From the NCBI GenBank assembly GCA_026713825.1, contig JAPONS010000026.1:1-64000 (forward strand): a stretch of DNA of 64,000 nt. Reading direction: 5' to 3'. The notes beneath the pieces are model-generated. The model was given only the letters and a program-made list of their open reading frames with translations, did no database searches and was not told the origin of the DNA. Below, piece by piece: positions 52,514-60,312 of the stretch. The stretch is from Chloroflexota bacterium. GTDB taxonomy: Bacteria; Chloroflexota; Dehalococcoidia; Lucifugimonadales; UBA1127. Each line of letters begins with the position of its first letter. The stretch's first letter is position 1. The position numbers were made by a program, and so were the translations under genes.

Positions 52514-53644
52514 ATGGCCCGTCTGGCGATTTCCGCCGACTCCCACATCCTCGAGCCCCGTGACGTGTTCGCGGGCCTCGCCGAGCGCTTCGGTGACCGT
52601 GCCCCCCGCGTCGTTCGTGACGAGGGCGTGGGCGACTTCATCGAGATCCCGGCCACCGGCACCCGCCTCAACGCTGCCATCGGCGGCGTCGGGCGCCTCG
52701 GCATCGCCGGCATGAGCCTCGACGACCCCGAGACCCACCGCATCATCGCCCTCGGCTACGACGGCCTCCGCCCCGCCCTTAAGGACCCCGTCGAGCGCAT
52801 GAAAGAGATGGACGGCGACGGCGTCTGGGGCGAGGTCATTTTCCCCAGCCTCTTCATGCGCCTCTTCGGCACCCGGGACGCCGAGGTCCTTGCCGCCGCG
52901 TTCCAGAACTACAACGACTTCCTCTGGGACTTCTGCAACACCGTCCCCAACCGGCTGCGTGGCCTCGCCCTGCTGGTCATGCACGACCCCGCGGCCGCGC
53001 ACCTCGAGATCCAGCGCGTCATCGCCAAGGGCTACGTCGGCGTCTGCATTCCCTGCGCCGCCCCACACGGCACGCGCTACTCGGACCCCGTCTACGACCC
53101 CATCTGGGCAACCGCGCAGGAGGCCGGGGTCACCGTCAACATGCACATCTTCACGGACGGCCACGCCGCGAACACCGGCCTGACCGGGGCGGACCTCATC
53201 CAGGCCTACGCCAGCGCCCCCAACGTTATCCAGTTCACCCTGTCGGACCTCATCGCGGGCGGGGTGGCCCATCGGTTCCCCGACCTCAGGTTCGTGGCCG
53301 CCGAGTTCAACACCGGCTGGATAGCCAACTGGCTCGAACGCATGGACCACTCAGTCTACCGCAGCCGCCGCTCCGTGCCCGACTACCTCGACCTGAAGCC
53401 CAGCGAGTATTGGCGGCGGCAGTTCTTCGCCACCTTTGAAGACGACCGGCCGGGCATGCTCACCCGAGAGGCCATCGGCGTCGAGACCCTCATGTGGGGC
53501 TCAGACTTCCCGCACCACGACTCCGTCTGGCCGCACTCGCAGGAAGCCCTGGACATGGTCTTCGAGGGCATGCCGGACGACGTCCGTCGCACCACTACCG
53601 TCGACAACGTCGCCAAGCTCTACGGCCTGTCGGTTCCCGAATGA
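52514..53644 (+). CDS. Amidohydrolase family protein (amidohydrolase 2, ACMSD-like)
   Basis: 376 residues of the metal-dependent TIM-barrel hydrolase/decarboxylase group. It opens with ISADSHILEP, where metal ligands appear as D-x-H, and continues with MKEMDGDGVWGEVIFPS. Later ligands are in VTVNMHIFTDGH and the Asp in MWGSDFPHHDSVWPHS. It probably acts on a ring-cleavage or carboxylated aromatic product. GGAGGCAG before the ATG. Overlaps the following 29-residue ORF. A second, divergent paralogue lies at 57.5 kb. Confidence 0.9.
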   Translation: MARLAISADSHILEPRDVFAGLAERFGDRAPRVVRDEGVGDFIEIPATGTRLNAAIGGVGRLGIAGMSLDDPETHRIIALGYDGLRPALKDPVERMKEMDGDGVWGEVIFPSLFMRLFGTRDAEVLAAAFQNYNDFLWDFCNTVPNRLRGLALLVMHDPAAAHLEIQRVIAKGYVGVCIPCAAPHGTRYSDPVYDPIWATAQEAGVTVNMHIFTDGHAANTGLTGADLIQAYASAPNVIQFTLSDLIAGGVAHRFPDLRFVAAEFNTGWIANWLERMDHSVYRSRRSVPDYLDLKPSEYWRRQFFATFEDDRPGMLTREAIGVETLMWGSDFPHHDSVWPHSQEALDMVFEGMPDDVRRTTTVDNVAKLYGLSVPE

Positions 53645-53730
53645 TCTACCGCATCGTCATGCTCGGGCTCATATTCATTGTGGTGCCGGGCTTGGCGATA
53701 TTTTGGGCGTACCTCGCAATGAGGGGATGA
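53641..53730 (+). CDS. Tiny single-pass membrane peptide (29 aa)
   Basis: ATGA overlap with the amidohydrolase stop starts an ORF of 29 residues with one hydrophobic segment (IVMLGLIFIVVPGLAIFWAYLA) and a short basic tail. The coupled start and clean TM pattern support a real gene, but there is no known family. It might help membrane docking of the upstream enzyme. Confidence 0.45.
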   Translation: MIYRIVMLGLIFIVVPGLAIFWAYLAMRG

Positions 53731-53774
53731 CGAGACGTTTGTTGTGGCCTGCGCCGGTGGAGTGACAGGCCAAC

Positions 53775-53804
53775 TTGATTGCGGATTGTAGCTGCCCCTA
53801 TAAT
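53775..53804 (+). promoter_or_regulatory. Promoter for the branched-chain aminotransferase
   Basis: TTGATT at 53775-53780, an 18-base spacer, consensus TATAAT at 53799-53804, 38 bases before the ATG. Confidence 0.65.
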
Positions 53805-53842
53805 GGCGGATAGGCCAATTCCCGGATTGGAAGGAGATTGTT

Positions 53843-54784
53843 ATGGCGCCTACACCTTTAGCCTGGTTCCGCGGAGAGTTTGTTCCCGCGTCAGAGGCCA
53901 AGGTCGGCGTCATGACCCACGCCCTCCACTACGGCACCGCATGCTTCGAGGGTATCCGTTGCAACTGGAACGAGGAAGAAGAGAAGCTCCTCATCTTCCG
54001 CCCGCTCGAGCACTACCAGCGACTGGTCAATGGCGCCAAGGTGTTGCGTATGGAGCTGCCCATGTCGGCGGAGGATCTGGTGAAGCTCACCGTCGACCTG
54101 GTGGAACGAACGGGCTACCGTGAAGACATGTACATCCGCCCCCTCGCCTTCAAGAGCGCGGAGCGCGTCGCGAACTTGAAGCTTCATGAGCTCGACGATG
54201 GGTTGACGATAATAGCCGTGCCCTTCGGCCAGTACATCGATGTGCAGGTCGCGCGCTGCGTGACGGCCAGCTGGCGCCGTATCGACGAAACGATGATGCC
54301 CCCGCGCGTGAAGTTGAGCGCCACCTACGTCAACAGCATCCTCGCCAAGACCGACGCCGTCTTGTCCGGCTTCGACGAGGCCATCCTCCTCAACTACGAC
54401 GGCAAGGTGGCCGAGGGCAGCGGCGAGAATCTTTTCGTTGTGAAGGACGGCGAGTTGGTCACCCCCCCATTGACGGCCAACATCCTCCCCGGCATAACGC
54501 GTTCATGCATCATGCAGATCGCCCGCGAGGAGCTTGAGATCGACACCGTCGAACGGCCCATCGGTCGCGCCGAGCTCTACCTTGCGGATGAGGTGTTCCT
54601 CACCGGCACGGCCGCCCACGTCACGCCCATGGGGGAGCTCGATCACCGGCCCATCGCCGACGGTCACATTGGCCCCATCACCCAAGCGCTGCAGGAGGTC
54701 TACTTCAAGGCCATCCGGGGGCAGATGCCGAAATACCGCCACTGGTGTGTTGAGGCGGTCCCGGCGCCCCTGGCGAAGGTCTAA
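53843..54784 (+). CDS. ilvE: Branched-chain amino acid aminotransferase
   Basis: PLP transaminase for Leu, Ile and Val. 313 residues. It has the fold-type IV signature: THALHYGTACFEGIR, the PLP lysine K157 in PPRVKLSATYVNSILAK, EAILLNYDGKVAEGSGENLFVV and DEVFLTGTAAHVTPM. Length and pattern match IlvE rather than D-amino acid or aminodeoxychorismate enzymes. GGAAGGAGA stands before the ATG. No other ilv or leu gene is close. Confidence 0.94.
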   Translation: MAPTPLAWFRGEFVPASEAKVGVMTHALHYGTACFEGIRCNWNEEEEKLLIFRPLEHYQRLVNGAKVLRMELPMSAEDLVKLTVDLVERTGYREDMYIRPLAFKSAERVANLKLHELDDGLTIIAVPFGQYIDVQVARCVTASWRRIDETMMPPRVKLSATYVNSILAKTDAVLSGFDEAILLNYDGKVAEGSGENLFVVKDGELVTPPLTANILPGITRSCIMQIAREELEIDTVERPIGRAELYLADEVFLTGTAAHVTPMGELDHRPIADGHIGPITQALQEVYFKAIRGQMPKYRHWCVEAVPAPLAKV

Positions 54785-54824
54785 GGCCGCCGAGCAGCTG
54801 CCGCGTCAGACCGGAGCGCCGACT

Positions 54825-55256
54825 GTGGATGACCTCTCCCGAGACTACGTCATCTGGGTCTTTCTCGCGGCCACCGGCGTTATCCAGATAGCCGCTGCGC
54901 ACGCCGGCCTGACCAAACTGCTCTTCATTCGCGCCAAACCTTGGGCATGTGCCCTTGGCCTTCTTCTTGTCGCCGCAGGCTTTGTATGGTTCTTCCGCGA
55001 CGGCGCCCGCCACATCCCCGATACAGGCAACGGCATCAACGGCAACGAGCAGGCCGCCCGATTCACTCTCACATGTCTCGCTGTCGGGGCCTTCACCTTC
55101 ACCCTCTCCTCGCTCTTGAACTGCCGGGGCGGGGAGGAGGCGACGCCGCCAAACGCCGAGGGGTTTGAGGCCCTCCGCCATCGGACGTACGCGCAGGCGG
55201 TGGCGGACAGCATGAAGCTGCTCTGGGACGAGGGTCGCCGGTGGATGCGGCGATAG
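54825..55256 (+). CDS. Membrane protein of unknown function
   Basis: 143 residues from a GTG at 54825 with GGAG nine bases upstream. Three hydrophobic stretches are seen: VIWVFLAATGVIQIAAAHA, CALGLLLVAAGFVWFF and ARFTLTCLAVGAFTFTLSSLL. The C-terminal ~45 residues are soluble (EGFEALRHRTYAQAVADSMKLLWDEGRRW). I do not recognise the family. The 3' end overlaps the PAP2-like gene by 16 bases, so the two are probably co-translated. Confidence 0.65.
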   Translation: MDDLSRDYVIWVFLAATGVIQIAAAHAGLTKLLFIRAKPWACALGLLLVAAGFVWFFRDGARHIPDTGNGINGNEQAARFTLTCLAVGAFTFTLSSLLNCRGGEEATPPNAEGFEALRHRTYAQAVADSMKLLWDEGRRWMRR

Positions 55257-55813
55257 TCCGCTGGCTCAACGGCGGTGTCGGAGCTGTGCCGCCCTTCGAT
55301 GACATCGTCCGCATCATCGTGGGCGACTACTTCTGCCCGGTGGTGCTCTCCCTGCTGCTCTTTGGCGCGTGGTTCGGTGCGAGGACTGCGGTGTCGCGCA
55401 TGGTGCATCAGAAGGCCTGCCTGTCGGCGCTGATCGCCATGGCGTTCGGCAACTGGGCGGTGGAAATCTTGGACGAGCTCGTCGCCCGGCCGCGGCCCTT
55501 CGTGGAGGAGAACCTGCAACTCCTCTTCTACACCCCAAGCGACCCATCGTTCCCGTCCAACCCTGCGGTGGTTGGGATGGCGTTCGCGGCGGGGCTGTGG
55601 ACGGCCAACCGCCGGCTCGGGTACGTGGCTTTCGGCGTGGCGACGGCCTGGTCTGTGTCGCGAGTCTACGCCGGTGTGTCCTATCCCACAGACGTCCTGG
55701 CGGGCGTTGCCATTGCCCTCGCCATCACGGCGATTGTCGTATGGGTCGTGCGCCGCATTGAGCCCGCGCCGACGCTGCTGCTGCGCGTGGCCCAGCGCTT
55801 CCATCTGGCGTAG
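55241..55813 (+). CDS. PAP2-like membrane protein lacking both catalytic histidines
   Basis: 190 residues, about five membrane helices, in the type 2 phosphatidic acid phosphatase fold. The three motifs are recognisable: ARPRPF (83-87 region), PSFPSNPA at 102-109 and SRVYAGVSYPTDVLAG at 140-155. In motif 2 the usual His is Pro108, and in motif 3 the nucleophilic His is Ser147. Without both, phosphatase chemistry by the known route is not possible. It may be an inactive relative that binds lipid phosphates. GTG start overlaps the upstream gene. Confidence 0.82.
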   Translation: MDAAIVRWLNGGVGAVPPFDDIVRIIVGDYFCPVVLSLLLFGAWFGARTAVSRMVHQKACLSALIAMAFGNWAVEILDELVARPRPFVEENLQLLFYTPSDPSFPSNPAVVGMAFAAGLWTANRRLGYVAFGVATAWSVSRVYAGVSYPTDVLAGVAIALAITAIVVWVVRRIEPAPTLLLRVAQRFHLA

Positions 55814-55837
55814 CCGCCTGGTAGCTAGGGGAGAACG

Positions 55838-56761
55838 TTACGCGACAGCCCGGTCGGACTCGATGGCGGGAATGGCGGCAGCGTAGCGGCGGGCAAGGGT
55901 TCCCAGAAATGCCCTCATCGCCGGACTGTAAAGTCGGCCGCGGCGGATCATGACAGATGTCGGTAGCGCCACCTCGTGGCCCTCCTGTATCTTCGCTTGG
56001 GCCAGCGCGCCGGTCTCGACCTCCCGCGTTATGCCGTGTACTGGCAGGAACGAAACGCCGAGCCCCCGCTCGATCATGCGCTTTGTCGCCTCGATGCTGT
56101 CCAGCACCATGCCCACGTTCGGAATGATGCCCGCCTCGCGGCATACACGGTCGATCAGCTGGAAGTAGGACGATTCGCGGTCGTAGAGGATAAGCGGCTC
56201 CTTGGCTACGTCGTAGATGCTCACCTCTCCATGAGCCGCAAAGGGGTGCTGCGGGTGGATGGTAAGCGCCAACTCCTCGTTGTAGAGGTTGACGGCAAGC
56301 ACGTCTGGGTGCCGGAGCGTCCGGGCGAGGCCCACTTGGACCTCCTCGTCCGCCACCATCTTGAGCACCTCGGAGGACCTGCCTGTGCGGATATGGACCT
56401 CGATGCCCGGGTACTCCGTGCGGAACTGCGCCAGGATCTCGGGCAGCACGTACGCGCCAATGGCCCGCGCCGTGCCGACCAGCAATGTGCCGCTGGTGGC
56501 CGCCTGCAGGGCGTTCAATGTTGAGCGTCCTTGTTCGAGGGTTTCGAGCGCCCGCTGCGCGTACGGAAGGAACGACTTGCCCGCTTCAGTCAGCCGAACA
56601 CCACGGCCCATGCGGTGGAAGAGCGTGGCCTTTAACTCCGTTTCCAGCGCCTGAATGCGAGCGCTCAATGACGGTTGAGTGAGGATGAGCGATTGCGCCG
56701 CGCGGACAAAGCTCCCACGCTCCGCAGCCGCGATAAACGCCTTTAGTTGAGCTATTTCCAC
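55838..56761 (-). CDS. LysR-type transcriptional regulator
   Basis: 307 residues. The N-terminal winged helix-turn-helix is typical: LKAFIAAAERGSFVRAAQSLILTQPSLSARIQALETEL, then LFHRMGRGVRLTEAGKSFL. The effector domain (GTLLVGTARAIGAYVLPEIL onward) has the periplasmic-binding fold; its ligand is unknown. It faces away from the amidohydrolase/decarboxylase genes and may control them. The AT-rich stretch just upstream, with ATTATAATTGACTATAGC near 56822-56840, would hold its own and divergent operators. Confidence 0.93.
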   Translation of the reverse strand: MEIAQLKAFIAAAERGSFVRAAQSLILTQPSLSARIQALETELKATLFHRMGRGVRLTEAGKSFLPYAQRALETLEQGRSTLNALQAATSGTLLVGTARAIGAYVLPEILAQFRTEYPGIEVHIRTGRSSEVLKMVADEEVQVGLARTLRHPDVLAVNLYNEELALTIHPQHPFAAHGEVSIYDVAKEPLILYDRESSYFQLIDRVCREAGIIPNVGMVLDSIEATKRMIERGLGVSFLPVHGITREVETGALAQAKIQEGHEVALPTSVMIRRGRLYSPAMRAFLGTLARRYAAAIPAIESDRAVA

Positions 56762-56962
56762 CTGTACCCTCCAGACTATCCGGCAGCCGCTACGAAATGG
56801 ACAGAAAATATTCCTTCTGCAATTATAATTGACTATAGCTCCTATAGAAAGACTCTGTAACGGAAATGCAGGGTGTCAGGTTTGCGCCACAGGCTAACCG
56901 CTATCCCGTGTAGGTGACGCCATCGAGGGAGCAGTGTGGCGAAAGGGCGCACCGGTGCAGCA
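56762..56962. promoter_or_regulatory. AT-rich region upstream of the LysR gene
   Basis: A+T-rich island at 56800-56860 in an otherwise GC-rich stretch, with ATTATAAT and CTATAGCTCCTATAG, the sort of dyad that LysR regulators bind. No precise operator can be fixed. No gene seen. Confidence 0.35.
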
Positions 56963-57322
56963 TCACGTGCAGCACCGGCTCACCGCTGCGAACTGCGCGA
57001 TGCGGCCCGCTCGCCATGGGTAGGGCGAGTGCCCGGCACACGCTTGTCCATGATGCCGTGTCCGCAGGCGACAGTCCCCAGTCCCGCAGTCGGGGGCCAT
57101 CGACTGTAGTTCCCGCAGATCGAGCAAAACGTCGTCATACGCCTTCTGTGTGGCCGCTAGACGTTCGGCCAGTCGGGAGACGTCGAGGGTGTCGTGGGAG
57201 GGCGCAGAGGCCGCCGCGTACTCCGACTGTAGCGCGGCCATCGACGCTTCCATCTCGGCCAGCCGGAGTTCCAGCGCCTTGGTGCGCCTGTGGAGTCCCT
57301 TGGGGGCTGAGTGTCCCGACAT
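56963..57322 (-). CDS. Small coiled-coil protein, possibly truncated
   Basis: 119 residues from an ATG with AGGGG upstream. Residues ~10-85 form a helical hairpin (ALELRLAEMEASMAALQSEY, then LDVSRLAERLAATQKAYDDVLLDLRELQ), resembling the coiled-coil tail of ABC-F ATPases. After that the sequence turns into Cys/Arg/His-rich text unlike a folded domain, suggesting a frameshift or a lost stop. It may be a remnant of a larger gene or a free coiled-coil protein. An opposite-strand frame of similar length has no protein-like features. Confidence 0.4.
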   Translation of the reverse strand: MSGHSAPKGLHRRTKALELRLAEMEASMAALQSEYAAASAPSHDTLDVSRLAERLAATQKAYDDVLLDLRELQSMAPDCGTGDCRLRTRHHGQACAGHSPYPWRAGRIAQFAAVSRCCT

Positions 57323-57371
57323 CTGCTATTCCCCTGCAAGTTTGACGCCTACGGTAGCACAACGTCATGGC

Positions 57372-57399
57372 TGACACACGGCGCATTGACACACGGCGC
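57372..57399. repeat. 13-base direct repeat before an amidohydrolase gene
   Basis: TGACACACGGCGC occurs at 57372-57384 and again at 57387-57399. A 15-base period would put both copies roughly on one helix face after 1.4 turns; possibly a small operator, possibly chance. Confidence 0.4.
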
Positions 57400-57460
57400 C
57401 TCGCAATGGCACCATCCCAGCATCCTGCGAGCGCCCAACCGCGCGAGAAAGCGACTGCCC

Positions 57461-58585
57461 ATGGCCAAACACGGCTTCTCGGTCATGGACTCCGACATGC
57501 ACATCGTGGAGCCCAATGACCTGTTTGAGCGCTACCTTGATGCCCCCTACAGCCACCAGGCGCCCAAGATCACCCGCGTGCGCGGCCAGAGGGTGGGCAT
57601 CTTCCTCTTCCAGGGGCATGCCTTCCCGACGGTCGATGTGGAGCACCCTGTGCGCAACGTCGGCATGGCCAGCCGCGCCGACGCCGCCTCCAAGCCCATG
57701 CGCGACAAAGGGTACTCCGGCGAATCCCAGCTTGAAGCTATGGACATGGAGGGCATCGACATCGCCATCATGTTCCCCACCGTCGCCCTCTACATCCCCA
57801 ACGGCATGGATGACGTGGATCCCGGCCTCTCCGCCGCCGTGTGCCGCGCCTACAACAACTGGCTCTACGACTTCTGCCAGGCCGACCCGGCCCGCATGAA
57901 GGTCTGCGCCATGCTCCCCCAGCACGACACCGGCGAGGCAGTCAAGGAGGCGGAGCGCGCGGTCAAGGAGCTCGGCGCGGTGGGCGTCTACATGCGCCCC
58001 AACTTCGTCAACGGCCGGACGCTGCACAGCGGCTACTGGCACCCGCTCTGGAGCACGCTGCAGGAGCTCGACGTCCCTGTCGGATTCCACGAGGGCACCG
58101 GCTCCGTCTACTTCCAGGACGGGTCCGAGTTCGGCGACAACCGTCTCATGCGCCATGCCGCCTCGCACCCCATCGGCATGATGAAGGCCGTGATGAGCAT
58201 GGTTTGCGGAGGCGTGTTCGAACTTTTCCCGCGCCTGCGGGCTGCCTACCTCGAGGCTAATGCCGGCTGGGTTCCCTTTTGGCTTGCGCGAATGGATCGC
58301 GACTACGAGCTCTACGGCGAGTGGGACGCCCGAATCCTCACTCGCAAGCCCAGCGACTATTTCCGCTCAAACTGCTACGTCGGCACCGAGGCCGACGAGG
58401 CCGAGCTCAAGTACACCATCGACGCCTTTGGCGACGCCAACATCGTATTCTCGACCGACTACCCTCACCACGACTCGGAGTTCCCCTACGCAACCGATGA
58501 GTTCCTCAAGATGCCGGACGTGAACAACGAGAGCAAGAAGCGCATCCTGTGGGAGAACTGCTCGCGGTTGTACAACATCGGCTAA
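57461..58585 (+). CDS. Amidohydrolase family protein (second copy)
   Basis: 374 residues, same family as the gene at 52.5 kb but clearly diverged. Metal ligands appear in VMDSDMHIVEP (D-x-H), with MEGIDIAIMFPT, HEGTG and FSTDYPHHDSEFPYAT following. MRPNFVNGRTLHSGYWHPLW matches family members acting on carboxylated or ring-opened compounds. The ATG at 57461 is favoured by homology; the ribosome site is weak. It precedes the two-subunit decarboxylase, with which it probably forms a catabolic set. Confidence 0.9.
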   Translation: MAKHGFSVMDSDMHIVEPNDLFERYLDAPYSHQAPKITRVRGQRVGIFLFQGHAFPTVDVEHPVRNVGMASRADAASKPMRDKGYSGESQLEAMDMEGIDIAIMFPTVALYIPNGMDDVDPGLSAAVCRAYNNWLYDFCQADPARMKVCAMLPQHDTGEAVKEAERAVKELGAVGVYMRPNFVNGRTLHSGYWHPLWSTLQELDVPVGFHEGTGSVYFQDGSEFGDNRLMRHAASHPIGMMKAVMSMVCGGVFELFPRLRAAYLEANAGWVPFWLARMDRDYELYGEWDARILTRKPSDYFRSNCYVGTEADEAELKYTIDAFGDANIVFSTDYPHHDSEFPYATDEFLKMPDVNNESKKRILWENCSRLYNIG

Positions 58586-58663
58586 AGCGAAACGCCAACG
58601 CCAGAGGGTCTGGTATCATGGGCAGGCTCGCCAGGCGGTGAGTCCGCAAGAGAAGGAGGCAAC

Positions 58664-59176
58664 ATGGCCCAACAGGCGCTCCTCAGCCCGGAAGCGGTTA
58701 TTGAGGAGTTCAACAAGAATGGCGTGACCCACGTCGTATACCTGCCCGACAGCGAGACAAACTGGATGTACCAGCTCATGGAGGCGGACCCCTCATTGGA
58801 CCTGATCCCGGTTTCCAGGGAAGGCGAGAGCATCGCGATTGCGGCTGGGATCATCGCTGGGGGAAAGAAGCCCGTGGTGCTCATCCAGAACACCGGCATG
58901 TTTGAGTCTGGTGACTCCATTCGCGGCCTCGCCCAGGACTGCGAAATCCCCGTGGTGATGCTCATCGGCTACCGCGGTTGGACCCGGCACGGGCCAACCC
59001 CGGACTCGGCGGCACGTCTCACCGAGCCGACGCTGCGTGCTTGGAACGTGCCCTACTACCTTGTAGAGCATGACGGTGATGCTGACCGCATCTCCGCCGC
59101 CTTCGAGCAAGCCGCCCGCACCAGCGGCCCCATCGCCGTTCTTGTGGGCGACGAGTACCACGGCTTCAATCGGTAA
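58664..59176 (+). CDS. TPP-dependent decarboxylase, alpha (PYR-domain) subunit, ComD/sulfopyruvate decarboxylase-like
   Basis: 170 residues holding only the PYR half of a thiamine enzyme. Opens with NGVTHVVYLPDSETNWMYQLM; the cofactor-activating Glu is in PVSREGESIAIAAGIIAGGKKPVVLIQNTGMFESGDSIRGLA. Such half-size subunits form sulfopyruvate or phosphonopyruvate decarboxylases with a separate PP subunit, encoded next. AGAAGGAGG before the ATG. Substrate is unproven. The preceding amidohydrolase and following VOC gene suggest breakdown of a carboxylated organic compound. Confidence 0.88.
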   Translation: MAQQALLSPEAVIEEFNKNGVTHVVYLPDSETNWMYQLMEADPSLDLIPVSREGESIAIAAGIIAGGKKPVVLIQNTGMFESGDSIRGLAQDCEIPVVMLIGYRGWTRHGPTPDSAARLTEPTLRAWNVPYYLVEHDGDADRISAAFEQAARTSGPIAVLVGDEYHGFNR

Positions 59177-59193
59177 CACAGCGAGGAGTTGAC

Positions 59194-59775
59194 ATGATTA
59201 ACCAGGTAGACCTTATGGCCGTGGTGGAGAAGCACCGGGACAACGGAATTGTGGTGCCCACCATGACCGGTAGCCGTGGCTGGAACGAGGTCAGCAACGA
59301 CAAGGACCGCGACATACCCATTGGCGGTGCCATGGGCAAGGCATCCTCCTTCGCACTGGGACTGGCATTGGCGCAGCCGGACACCAGGGTCATCGTCTTT
59401 GACGGCGATGGCAGCCTGTTAATGAACCTTGGGACCCTGGTAACCATTGCGGAGAAGTCGCCCAAGAACCTCTACCACTTCGTCTTGGAGAACGGCGTGT
59501 ATGCGGTGACCGGAGGCCAGCCCATCCCCGGCGCCAACAAGCTCTCCTTCGCGGGCATGGCCCGCGAGGCAGGCTACGCAGCCGCTTTCGAGTTCGACGA
59601 TCTGGAAGACTTCGCGTCCCGCGCGGACGAGGTGCTTGAGATTGAGGGGCCCGTGTTCATCTGCTTCAAGACCACTCCTGAGGTGCAGAATGAGCCCATC
59701 GGCCTGCGTCCGGCGTCGGGGCTGAAGCCAACGCGCGTGGCAATCAAGGACGTGATGGCAAGCCTCGGCGTCTAG
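59194..59775 (+). CDS. TPP-dependent decarboxylase, beta (PP-domain) subunit, ComE-like
   Basis: 193 residues carrying the TPP diphosphate and Mg site: VIVFDGDGSLLMNLGTLVTIAEKSPKNLYHFVLENGVYAVTGGQP. Upstream IPIGGAMGKASSFALGLALAQ matches the PP domain. It lies 17 bases after the alpha subunit, so both are made together. The tail (SGLKPTRVAIKDVMASLGV) is basic and may close the active site. Pairs with the alpha subunit to form an alpha2beta2 or larger enzyme. Confidence 0.9.
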   Translation: MINQVDLMAVVEKHRDNGIVVPTMTGSRGWNEVSNDKDRDIPIGGAMGKASSFALGLALAQPDTRVIVFDGDGSLLMNLGTLVTIAEKSPKNLYHFVLENGVYAVTGGQPIPGANKLSFAGMAREAGYAAAFEFDDLEDFASRADEVLEIEGPVFICFKTTPEVQNEPIGLRPASGLKPTRVAIKDVMASLGV

Positions 59776-59877
59776 GCCAACTGACTCGTGAAGAGTTCTG
59801 CTGCCCCCTCCAAGTGCGCCGGACCACTCTGATGGCCGGCGAACTGGAAGGGGCAGTATAGTTGAAAGAGGAACATC

Positions 59878-60312
59878 ATGGCTGACTCGAACTTGAAAGG
59901 GAACATCATCCCCGGCATGCGTTACCGCGACGCGCCCGCAGCCATCGACTGGCTCTGTGACATCCTCGGCTTCCAGCGCCATCTCGTCGTGCCCAACGAA
60001 GACGGCACGATCGCACACGCGCAGCTGACGCTGGGCAACGGCATGATCATGCTGGGTTCGTCCCAGGGGAGCGAGTTCGATGGTGTTGTCGGCCCGTCCT
60101 CCCCGGATGGCACGCTGACGCAGGCCGCTTACATCGTGGTGCAGGACATCAAGGCGCTCTACGAGAGTGTGAAGGCCGCCGGTGCCGACATCGTCATGGA
60201 GCTGGACGAGCAGCACTACGGCGGCAGCCTCTTCGCCGTCCGCGACCCCGAAGGCCAGCTCTGGAACGTCGGCAGCTACGATCCATGGGCCGAGTGGAGC
60301 GGCGCCAGCTAG
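59878..60312 (+). CDS. VOC/glyoxalase family protein
   Basis: 144 residues with the paired beta-alpha-beta-beta-beta units of vicinal oxygen chelate proteins: IIPGMRYRDAPAAIDWLCDILGFQRHLVV, GMIMLGSSQ, AAYIVVQDIKALYESVKAAGADIVMELD and SLFAVRDPEGQLWNVGSYDPW. It looks like the YhdW/PhnB-type subgroup. It may be an isomerase, epimerase or dioxygenase acting with the preceding decarboxylase, or a resistance protein. GAAAGAGGAA before the ATG. Convergent overlap with lysC. Confidence 0.88.
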   Translation: MADSNLKGNIIPGMRYRDAPAAIDWLCDILGFQRHLVVPNEDGTIAHAQLTLGNGMIMLGSSQGSEFDGVVGPSSPDGTLTQAAYIVVQDIKALYESVKAAGADIVMELDEQHYGGSLFAVRDPEGQLWNVGSYDPWAEWSGAS

